A DNA stretch of 64,000 nucleotides from Bacteroidaceae bacterium. Its GTDB lineage: Bacteria; Bacteroidota; Bacteroidia; Bacteroidales; Barnesiellaceae_A. How positions within the stretch are numbered: the stretch's first letter is position 1; each line of letters opens with the position of its first letter. This document shows, piece by piece, positions 50,057 to 57,609 of the stretch. The notes beneath the pieces were generated by a model that made no database searches, was not told the DNA's origin, and worked only from the letters and a program-made list of their open reading frames with translations. The stretch covers positions 1 through 64,000 of the forward strand of contig JAFQRE010000034.1 of assembly GCA_017410245.1 (NCBI GenBank). The letters are read 5' to 3'. Position numbers and translations under genes: made by a program.

Positions 50057-53000
50057 TTATTTCTTAATGAGTATTTTTTCGACATTCCACACACCATCTA
50101 CCAATGCACGCACCATATACACGCCATCGCCACACGATGCTACCGGCACAACACTGGTATTCTCGAGCGACACTACGAGTGTTCCTTCGGCACTATATAA
50201 CATCACTTCGCGAGCTTCTCGGTTCATGTATAGCATACTCTTATCGGACGATAATGCTACGGTAAAATCTTCGGTCAGGACATCATCTACTGCAGTCTTA
50301 TCGAGAGTAAGGGTATTGGTATAAGCAGGCTCCGACTCTTTGGCATTGGCATATACTGTTGTAATTGCATAACGATACTCGCCATCGGGCAGTGTAAGCC
50401 AAGCATCATCGTATATCGAGAGTTGTGAGGTTGCACTACATACTACCTCACTCATCATAGCCGCATTTTCTCTATTTACATTGTAGGTAACAGCAGGAGC
50501 AGCATCGGTAGCCAATACTATACCTTGATAACCAAGATGGAAGTTCTCACAATAATCGGCACCCAAAGTCTCTACATACTCATATGTAGGCTTAACAAGA
50601 TAGTCCTCGATATAAGCATTGTAGTTGTAAACGAATGGTTTATCGGGGGTATTGACAGCAGTTACAATTTCGAGAAATCCATTATCGGTACTTAATCCTA
50701 TAAAGCAACCATAAGGAGCATAGACATCGTGGGTAAATGTGTAAACAGACGGATTAAAAGTTTCGTTACGTGCATCGCCATCAACATACAATTCCTCACC
50801 GGTAAGACGCCCTTTTTCATCAAGAGCCAAGACTACGACATTTACAGTAGTATCGGAACTGAGCAAGAACCAATCGATGCTCTTAAGAATAATGGGGTCG
50901 TGACATACAACACCAATGAGAGTACCAAACGTACCGTCCGTAGCTCCAAAGGTGTATGAAATCTGTCCGCTATAAGCAGCAACACTCTCATCTATACCGG
51001 GACGTGCCCACTCGATAGTCGATTTTCTATTCACTGCATCATATTGTGCGGTTGCTATAGCCGGAGGCAAGATGCTATCGTTGAGTGTAACATTGAGGTC
51101 GATATTGCTATCGGCAACCTCAACATCACGTACTAACGGCACGTAAAAGTCTTTAGAAGCAAGATAGGTATAGGGTTGAGTGCTTTCATATACATTTGTG
51201 ATAGAGTACGTACCATCGGCAGCTGTTGTAGTAGCATACTTGGTGTAACCATTGAGCGCCACAGAGACATCGGCAAGAGGCTCGCCATACTCATTTTTGA
51301 CACTACCCGATACTGTATAAGCCTTGCGCTTGATAACATCAAGTTCTACATTGACATCTTGCAATGCAGTTACTGTAACACTTTGAGGCACATTGATATA
51401 TCCCAATTTTTCGCTATTGATGGTGTAATTTCCATCGGGCACATTAGAAATCTCAAAGAATCCACGCTCATCGGTATAAGCACCAAATTCGGTACCCTCG
51501 AGGCTTACAAACACATCGGCTACAGGGCGCGAACTATCGTCCCACACATCACCACGAATATTACCATCGCCATTGATAGCCACCTCTACACTATATACTG
51601 CCAAGTAATTGCTCAACACACCATTTGATGTGCATTGGATACATACCGAATAGTCGCCTGCCGGCACGCTATCCAACTCTACTCGATAGAATCCATAGGT
51701 GTCAATATCAAATGTTTCGCCAATCTTAATGGCTGTAGTGAGGTTGTAGTCGCGAATAAGAAAGACACTGAATTGCTCTATTTGTTGCGCATTGGCTGGA
51801 GCTGCCTCTACAACAATCTTATAGGGTGTCTCCTTCTCAAAGATGACAGGAGGCGATATAAGCCAGTCGTTGGCTTGTTGCATGGTATAGGTTTGATAAT
51901 AATAGGCACCAAAACCATAATTCTCGTCATAAGTCCAGAAATACGAAATACCGTCACCATTGGCATCTCCAACCGACCACAAGTTGGCCTCGGCATCATT
52001 ATTTACATTAAAATCAGACAAAATAGGTGCAGGACGAGCCGGACCATTAACAATGTAGCCACTATTGGTAGTACCGCCAGTTCCGTCGACATTGTAAGAT
52101 ACAATTTCATATCTGTAACGAGCCAACTCTACAATACCCTCATCGACAATGGTAGTATCGGTGAGCGAATCGGCCAATATGGTTTTGTCGGAAGTGCGAA
52201 CGACTTTGTAACGCAACGATTGAGTATCTATATATCCACCATTAACACCTTTCTCAACAGGTTGCCAGGACAAAGTAATAGAATGCGACGTGGTACGCAC
52301 CAACTTCAATCCGGCAACAGCAGCAGGCACATCACGACCCACATAGGCAGTTATCGTACGCAACTCGCCCAAACCGGCATGGTTGGCAGCTTGTACTTTA
52401 TAAGTATAAGTTCCGGCTTTTTCTACCGAGTCGTGCCATGTCATGCTTGCACCGGGAGTAGCATCGGTGAGAGTAGCCACAACTACTCCATCGCGCGAGA
52501 CCTCAATATAGTCGATAGCCGACAATTGAGAGCCATCAATAAGAGTTGTAGGACAAGTCCAACTGAGGGTAGCACCCAATTGGCCACCAGCATCGGGGGT
52601 TATTTGCAAGTCGGTAACAAAAGAGGGAGCAACCTCGTCATACAAAGAATATGGTACATGAAGTCCCACGACCTGTTGTTCTTCCTTTCCGCCGATATAG
52701 CCAAGTTGAGTAGGAACGCCGGTAGTGACATCGAGCGAATAAAGAACTCCATAACGCTGAACTCCGCTGAATGCCCAATATACAATGCCTGTCTTACGGT
52801 CGAAATCCATCGATTGACGATAGAAAGGTTTCAAGCCTGTATTAGCCACCTCAGTACAGCTACCTGTTTGTGTATCGATCTTGCACAACATACCATTATG
52901 ATCTACTCCATACATAACACCTTCGGCATTGATAGCCATTGCATAGAAGTGACGTCCCATGTTATTGCATACATACTCTTGTACTCCGGTAGTAAGATCG

Positions 53001-53590
53001 ACTGTGAGCAGGGCCGAGTTATATTGTTCCGGGTCGGCTGGTGAATTGGCAACCATATACATTTTTCTCGTTATCACATCATAACTCATCTCAAATGCTT
53101 GCAGTGCATAATCATTTTCTAATGTACAAACTGCTACATTCTCGATTTCACCGGTTTCGAGATTTACCTTGGCCAACGTTGGGTTGAAACTATTATCGAT
53201 AATCATTACATAATAATGCTCATCGGCATAGGCTCCGGCTGTAGCCCACTCTTTGCTTTTCTGAATATTAGTAATTTTTGCAGGGGACGATGTATTGAAT
53301 TTGATAAGTCCGGTTTTACTTTCATCGGTAAGATTATACTCCGTAAATCCATATATATCCTTCCCTTCGGCCATAGGTAGTTGTTTACGGGCTATAGCAT
53401 TATCTACAGTTACTGTAAAGTCACTTGCAGCATCGGTCACAAACCCTCGATTATGTGACAATGATGACTGAGCTACCGTAGCAGCTTCGTCTGCACAAAG
53501 TCGCTCAAATCCACCGGCCAATTGTGCCAATGAAACTATACTTGTTAATGCCATCAACACCGACACAACAAGTAATCTACTGTTTTTCAT
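50057..53590 (-). CDS. Very large secreted multidomain protein with type IX secretion-like tail
   Basis: 1177 residues from the ATG at 53590, chosen because a signal peptide (MKNSRLLVVSVLMALTSIVS) starts there. Domains in order: a beta-propeller-like region (about 80-330), two fibronectin type III-like domains (about 330-530), a choice-of-anchor J domain (NDWLISPPVIFE, about 540-690), two CarboxypepD_reg-like beta-sandwiches (VWDDSSRPVADVFVSLEG and EYGEPLADVSVALNG), a beta-rich region, and a tail with VMLYSAEGTLVVS and a Lys-rich end EKILIKK as in T9SS type A signals. Ligand and function unknown. Same operon as 48209. Confidence 0.75.
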   Translation of the reverse strand: MKNSRLLVVSVLMALTSIVSLAQLAGGFERLCADEAATVAQSSLSHNRGFVTDAASDFTVTVDNAIARKQLPMAEGKDIYGFTEYNLTDESKTGLIKFNTSSPAKITNIQKSKEWATAGAYADEHYYVMIIDNSFNPTLAKVNLETGEIENVAVCTLENDYALQAFEMSYDVITRKMYMVANSPADPEQYNSALLTVDLTTGVQEYVCNNMGRHFYAMAINAEGVMYGVDHNGMLCKIDTQTGSCTEVANTGLKPFYRQSMDFDRKTGIVYWAFSGVQRYGVLYSLDVTTGVPTQLGYIGGKEEQQVVGLHVPYSLYDEVAPSFVTDLQITPDAGGQLGATLSWTCPTTLIDGSQLSAIDYIEVSRDGVVVATLTDATPGASMTWHDSVEKAGTYTYKVQAANHAGLGELRTITAYVGRDVPAAVAGLKLVRTTSHSITLSWQPVEKGVNGGYIDTQSLRYKVVRTSDKTILADSLTDTTIVDEGIVELARYRYEIVSYNVDGTGGTTNSGYIVNGPARPAPILSDFNVNNDAEANLWSVGDANGDGISYFWTYDENYGFGAYYYQTYTMQQANDWLISPPVIFEKETPYKIVVEAAPANAQQIEQFSVFLIRDYNLTTAIKIGETFDIDTYGFYRVELDSVPAGDYSVCIQCTSNGVLSNYLAVYSVEVAINGDGNIRGDVWDDSSRPVADVFVSLEGTEFGAYTDERGFFEISNVPDGNYTINSEKLGYINVPQSVTVTALQDVNVELDVIKRKAYTVSGSVKNEYGEPLADVSVALNGYTKYATTTAADGTYSITNVYESTQPYTYLASKDFYVPLVRDVEVADSNIDLNVTLNDSILPPAIATAQYDAVNRKSTIEWARPGIDESVAAYSGQISYTFGATDGTFGTLIGVVCHDPIILKSIDWFLLSSDTTVNVVVLALDEKGRLTGEELYVDGDARNETFNPSVYTFTHDVYAPYGCFIGLSTDNGFLEIVTAVNTPDKPFVYNYNAYIEDYLVKPTYEYVETLGADYCENFHLGYQGIVLATDAAPAVTYNVNRENAAMMSEVVCSATSQLSIYDDAWLTLPDGEYRYAITTVYANAKESEPAYTNTLTLDKTAVDDVLTEDFTVALSSDKSMLYMNREAREVMLYSAEGTLVVSLENTSVVPVASCGDGVYMVRALVDGVWNVEKILIKK

Positions 53591-53644
53591 AAATTTTATA
53601 TTATTAGTGTTATTTATATTCATATTCAACAGCAATTACAAATT

Positions 53645-53653
53645 ACAAATTTA
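53645..53653 (-). promoter_or_regulatory. Possible -7 box of the large secreted protein operon
   Basis: TAAATTTGT on the minus strand fits TAnnTTTG, about 55 bases upstream of the ATG at 53590. No clear TTG lies at the usual distance. Confidence 0.4.
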
Positions 53654-53726
53654 ATCTTTTTTTTAAACATACACTCTAAGAAAAAAATATTTATACGATA
53701 AAAAATGTTATTAACATTAACGACAC

Positions 53727-53760
53727 AAGACCGAGGTCACTACAAATTGGCCTCGGTCTT
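53727..53760 (-). terminator. Hairpin after the Na/Pi cotransporter gene
   Basis: AAGACCGAGG (53727-53736) pairs with CCTCGGTCTT (53751-53760) around a 14-base loop, 64 bases past the cotransporter stop. No T tract follows on either strand, so it is only a probable terminator. Confidence 0.5.
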
Positions 53761-53824
53761 AAATAGCGAATATTGCAGAAGTAAAGTAAATACAATACTT
53801 AATTCAATAGCCCCCCTCGGGATA

Positions 53825-55561
53825 CTATGGCTCGTGTATGTAGGTTCGCTCAAGAACTTGCGAAACATTAATCATAAAATCGCCCATTTTTTCAAATTCG
53901 CTTACAATGTCAATATAGTAAACGCTGGTGTGATAATTCTTTCCATTGTTTTCAATATCATCAATTTCAGAGTCACGCAAATAATTTCTCATGTTATTGA
54001 TGCGTTCCTCGGCATTATAAGCATTTGAAATATCGGCCAGAGTTCCGTTATGCGCTGCTGTAAGATTTTCAATCATTACAGCATAAGCATTCTCTACAGC
54101 CTCACACATATTGTTCAAGTTCTTTATAGTAGCCTCATCAAAACTCTTCTTATGAATATTTCGACGCGAAAGGATACGACTTATAGCCTCGCCCGAGTCA
54201 CCAAGCGACTCAAGTTCACCAATAATCTTATACATCGCTTTTATCTTCATCGAGGTAGCCTTACTTATCTCTTCGCTCGATACAGCATTGAGGAATGTGG
54301 CAATCTCAAACTCTATGCGATCCGAAATCTCTTCATACTTAATGAGTTTGTTTCGGAGTTCCTCAAACTTATCGACATCGCTCTCACTGAGCGCGCTCTT
54401 GGCATATCCAAGACCATTCTTAGAGATTTGAGCAAAATGTATAATCTCGTCAAATGCTTGCTCGGTAGCCAATTCGGGTGTAGCTATAGGACCGGCCGAT
54501 ATGTATTTCAATCGGAACACTTCGTTTTCTTGGTTGGCAGGGGTTTTTATAATCCATATCACAGCCTTCTCTATCACCTTGATAAACCATATCAACAAGA
54601 ATGTGTTTATCGTATTAAACAATGTGTGCAACATAGAGAGTCCATAGAGAGCAGCTGTACTGCTATTGGGAGCAGAAGCCACAACAGCAAAGTCTTGTGC
54701 CGAGGGATTGGGCAACCCCATTAACTCAATAGTCATTCCTACCAATGAGAGGAACGGCTTGAAGAAAATCAAGGCCCATGTAACACCAATAAGGTTGAAT
54801 ATGGTGTGCGACATGGCAGCACGCTTGGCTTGAGTATTACCTATCGAAGCTGCTATGTTGGCAGTGATAGTAGTACCAATGTTCTCACCCAACACCATAG
54901 CACAAGCCATATCGAAAGGTATCCAGCCCATGCTGAGCATAATGAGGGTAATGGCCATTGTTGCCGATGAAGATTGAAGAATGAGAGTCAGTACCGTACC
55001 AAAAGCAAGGAACAACAACACCGATCCAAATCCATGATTAGACCAAGCCTTGACAAAATCGAGAATTTGAGGTGTCTCGCCAAGATCGGGAACAGACTCC
55101 TTCATAAAAGAGAGACCTAAAAAAAGGAGGCTGAATCCAACAATCAATTCACCTATATTTCTACGCTGACTCTTTTTAGAATTAGAAAAGAGAAAACCAA
55201 AGAGCATCATGGGCACAGCCAAAATAGAAATGTCGGCCTTAAAGCCAAGCCATGACACAAGCCAAGCTGTAACAGTAGTACCGATATTGGCACCCATAAT
55301 AACTCCTATGGCTTGCGAGAGAGCAAGAAGTCCGGCATTAACAAAACTTACAACCATTACTGTTGTAGCCGAAGAGGATTGTATAACAGTAGTTATACCC
55401 AGTCCTGTTAAAACAGCTTTGAAAGGATTGGAAGTCATTGCTGACAGTAAGCCTCTAAGTTTATCTCCGGCAACTTTTTGCAAACCCGAACTCATCAAGT
55501 TCATTCCATAAAGGAACATTCCCAATGCTCCAAGAAGCGTAAAAATCTGTAGAATTCCCAT
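53825..55561 (-). CDS. Na+/phosphate cotransporter family protein with PhoU-like tail
   Basis: 578 residues. Membrane part (1-340) with two inverted repeats carrying the QSSSATT motifs (TTVIQSSSATTVMVVSFVNA and TLILQSSSATMAIT), which bind Na+ and phosphate. Residues about 360-578 are helical and resemble PhoU domains. Typical NptA/YjbB family; takes up or exports phosphate at the inner membrane. Single gene. Confidence 0.92.
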   Translation of the reverse strand: MGILQIFTLLGALGMFLYGMNLMSSGLQKVAGDKLRGLLSAMTSNPFKAVLTGLGITTVIQSSSATTVMVVSFVNAGLLALSQAIGVIMGANIGTTVTAWLVSWLGFKADISILAVPMMLFGFLFSNSKKSQRRNIGELIVGFSLLFLGLSFMKESVPDLGETPQILDFVKAWSNHGFGSVLLFLAFGTVLTLILQSSSATMAITLIMLSMGWIPFDMACAMVLGENIGTTITANIAASIGNTQAKRAAMSHTIFNLIGVTWALIFFKPFLSLVGMTIELMGLPNPSAQDFAVVASAPNSSTAALYGLSMLHTLFNTINTFLLIWFIKVIEKAVIWIIKTPANQENEVFRLKYISAGPIATPELATEQAFDEIIHFAQISKNGLGYAKSALSESDVDKFEELRNKLIKYEEISDRIEFEIATFLNAVSSEEISKATSMKIKAMYKIIGELESLGDSGEAISRILSRRNIHKKSFDEATIKNLNNMCEAVENAYAVMIENLTAAHNGTLADISNAYNAEERINNMRNYLRDSEIDDIENNGKNYHTSVYYIDIVSEFEKMGDFMINVSQVLERTYIHEP

Positions 55562-55632
55562 AAATCTAAATATTTATTTGGTATTGATATAATACAAATT
55601 TATAATGCTAATTGCAGATATTAAAGTTCTTA

Positions 55633-56079
55633 TTATTTGATTAATTTTTCGACTTGGGCTACATCATACTCCATCATATCCGAACATACTTCGTAACGAT
55701 AGGGAACATACTCAAACAGTTGCATATATGCTTTATTGGCAGCCTTGTTGTAATAAACATCAAGGCGCAATGTGTTGCCATTCGCCTTAGCATTCACCTC
55801 TATACTCTCGGGAGCCGATTTCATGGCTGCAAGGAGTGTATCCTTGACACCATTTACAAAGTACAATTCTTTCTTGGCATACTTCATACCATCATCAAGA
55901 TTTTTATAATTGCTCTTGAGCACAAATACCATGATAAGTCCGGTAAAGAAAAGCATTCCTCCCACTACATTCAACGATGCACCTACAGGAGTAGCAATAA
56001 GAATACTACCCATTATGATGAGTAATACAGATATGATGATGTCTTTGTTTGATTGTACTTTGACAAATTGAGTTTCCAT
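55633..56079 (-). CDS. Small membrane protein of unknown function
   Basis: 148 residues with two adjacent membrane helices (about 13-51) separated by a short turn, then a soluble C-terminal domain of about 90 residues (VNGVKDTLLAAMKSAPESIE, RLDVYYNKAANKAYMQLFEY). No known motif. It is 72 bases upstream of the Na/Pi cotransporter gene in the same direction and might be co-transcribed, but a -7-like TAAATTTGT (55602-55594) could separate them. Confidence 0.65.
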   Translation of the reverse strand: METQFVKVQSNKDIIISVLLIIMGSILIATPVGASLNVVGGMLFFTGLIMVFVLKSNYKNLDDGMKYAKKELYFVNGVKDTLLAAMKSAPESIEVNAKANGNTLRLDVYYNKAANKAYMQLFEYVPYRYEVCSDMMEYDVAQVEKLIK

Positions 56080-56249
56080 AATTGTGTTATTTTAGTCTTT
56101 TCTATTGTAATAATATTATTGTATAGTTATCTCATTATGCGCAGTATTCTGCACATACTATTGTCTCAACAGAGAAACAACAGCACACGACACTACATTT
56201 AAGAGAAGAAAACGTAGCATCAAAAAAAACTGGAAATACAATAAAAAAG

Positions 56250-56642
56250 CTAAATAACAAGTCGTCCGAGTTTTGGCAAACAATCGGAAGGCTCAAACAA
56301 GGGAGAAAATTTAAGACTTAATAAAGTATAATTGTTGTGTCTGCTATATATACTTCTGCATACTTTTGTCACAATTTGTTTACACCTAAACCAAGAATTG
56401 GTACGGCGTTGGCTGTTCTGCAAACGCTGTGCATTGACCGATGATGTAGGGCGAGATAATGCGATAGAGTTATCTATTGGTTCAAATACATTGGCATCTA
56501 TAACAGTATCTTCTGTCATGTCACACACCAATATTTCGTCTCCGATAGAATGGTCACTTATAGATAAAAAACCCGACCAACTTTGTACAAAAGTTGTAAG
56601 ACAGATAATAGGTATAATATATCTCAAAAGTGCTTTTACCAT
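56250..56642 (-). CDS. Hypothetical small exported protein
   Basis: 130 residues. The N-terminus (VKALLRYIIPIICLTTFVQSWS) looks like a signal peptide. The rest has no recognisable domain; a Cys/Arg-rich part (WFRCKQIVTKVCRSIYSRH) stands out. A -7-like TAACTTTG lies at 56657-56650, so transcription would start almost at the ATG, leaving practically no leader. The gene is only moderately likely: no homology is recognised and an opposite-strand frame overlaps it. Confidence 0.45.
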   Translation of the reverse strand: MVKALLRYIIPIICLTTFVQSWSGFLSISDHSIGDEILVCDMTEDTVIDANVFEPIDNSIALSRPTSSVNAQRLQNSQRRTNSWFRCKQIVTKVCRSIYSRHNNYTLLSLKFSPLFEPSDCLPKLGRLVI

Positions 56643-56745
56643 TGTAGGACAAAGTTAATACTAATATTTTTATATCTAAAATATCTCGTTGATTATTTTA
56701 AAAAAAATAGCGCTTTTGCCAAGCATTTTGCCATAGCTTTGTCGC

Positions 56746-56785
56746 AATAAAAAAAGCCTGCACACCTTTAGGGTACGTAGGCTTT
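56746..56785 (-). terminator. Terminator of the lipoprotein gene at 56807
   Basis: AAAGCCT (56753-56759) pairs with AGGCTTT (56779-56785), with an inner ACC/GGGT pairing. The A run on the left gives a T tract on the minus strand. Confidence 0.7.
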
Positions 56786-56806
56786 ATACTATAGGTTATT
56801 TCTATC

Positions 56807-57169
56807 TTACTTTTCAAACTCTATAACTGTACCGGTAGCAATTGCTTTAACCTTAGAACAAACTACATAACTTTCTACACGGAAAAATACGTTTGTGTTG
56901 ATAATGGCTTGCGAGCCTGATAGATGGGCATTTTGATACATTTCACCCAAAGCCGATTGCTCCATCGATTTCTTTGACAAGCCACCGATGCCCAATACAT
57001 AGAATTGACTGCACTCACCGGTCACTGTGCCTACAACATTGTAGTTGGCTTGGCTCAACACAACCGATGTTTGATTTTGATTTTCGTTATAAACTGCATG
57101 ATGTGTAATACCACAGCTCGACAACATCATGGTAAAAATAACTGAAAGAATGAGTAACGCCTTTTTCAT
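56807..57169 (-). CDS. Small lipoprotein, DUF6567-like
   Basis: 120 residues from the ATG at 57169, which starts a lipoprotein signal (lipobox LSSC, Cys19). The mature part includes SVVLSQANYNVVGTVTGECS and ALGEMYQNAHLSGSQAIINT. I recall a similar DUF6567-like family in Bacteroidetes. It probably sits on the inner face of the outer membrane. Function unknown. Single gene with terminator. Confidence 0.7.
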   Translation of the reverse strand: MKKALLILSVIFTMMLSSCGITHHAVYNENQNQTSVVLSQANYNVVGTVTGECSQFYVLGIGGLSKKSMEQSALGEMYQNAHLSGSQAIINTNVFFRVESYVVCSKVKAIATGTVIEFEK

Positions 57170-57312
57170 ATTTGTGTTTGTTTGTGTGCCACAATCCACA
57201 ACGACACGTTAATAATAGGAAGAATAGTGGATTGAAATATTCCAATTGCAAAAATATGAATAAAAGCGTTCAACTATACCAATATCATAGTTAAATTTAT
57301 CAATTACAACCT

Positions 57313-57351
57313 AAAAAAATCCAACACACCATCTATAGGCATGTTGGATTT
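57313..57351 (-). terminator. Terminator of the rubredoxin gene
   Basis: AAATCCAACA (57317-57326) pairs with TGTTGGATTT (57342-57351) around a 15-base loop. A T tract on the minus strand comes from A57313-A57319. Confidence 0.75.
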
Positions 57352-57372
57352 ATATTCATGTGGTTGTTACAA

Positions 57373-57537
57373 TCAATCTTCAACAGGCGAGAAGTCCTCT
57401 TTACCTACACCGCACAAAGGGCATACCCAATCTTCAGGAAGGTCTTCAAAAGCTATACCGGGAGCTACATCACCATCAGTATCACCAATTGCGGGATCAT
57501 ATATCCAACCACAAACATCGCAAACATATTTTTTCAT
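57373..57537 (-). CDS. Rubredoxin
   Basis: 54 residues: starts [18 protein letters not shown] and ends near [17 protein letters not shown]. The four iron-binding cysteines are Cys6, Cys9, Cys39 and Cys42 in CxxCG pairs, exactly the rubredoxin pattern. It carries one electron, often to rubrerythrin or to superoxide and peroxide reductases in anaerobes. Short and easily missed because of its size. It has its own promoter and terminator. No partner enzyme is adjacent. Confidence 0.95.
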   Translation of the reverse strand: MKKYVCDVCGWIYDPAIGDTDGDVAPGIAFEDLPEDWVCPLCGVGKEDFSPVED

Positions 57538-57578
57538 AACATTATAATTTTAGAATTAGTATAAATTTTTATTTGATA

Positions 57579-57609
57579 CAAAAGTAGAATACATTTTAAT
57601 ACCACACAA
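57579..57609 (-). promoter_or_regulatory. Promoter of the rubredoxin gene
   Basis: On the minus strand TTG (57609-57607) and TACTTTTG (57586-57579), spaced by 20 bases, match the Bacteroidetes consensus. It overlaps the last codons of the upstream nuclease gene (stop at 57596). Start near 57572, leader of about 35 bases. Confidence 0.7.

Noticed and set aside
51635-53044. Long plus-strand frame of 469 codons opposite the large secreted protein
   Set aside because: Low-complexity, Ile/Tyr/Ser-rich translation typical for the shadow of a real gene. The minus-strand frame has a signal peptide and clear domains.
56332-56658. Plus-strand 108-codon frame opposite the small exported protein
   Set aside because: No signal or domain, and it begins and ends without promoter or terminator; the minus-strand frame has a signal peptide and a -7 box.
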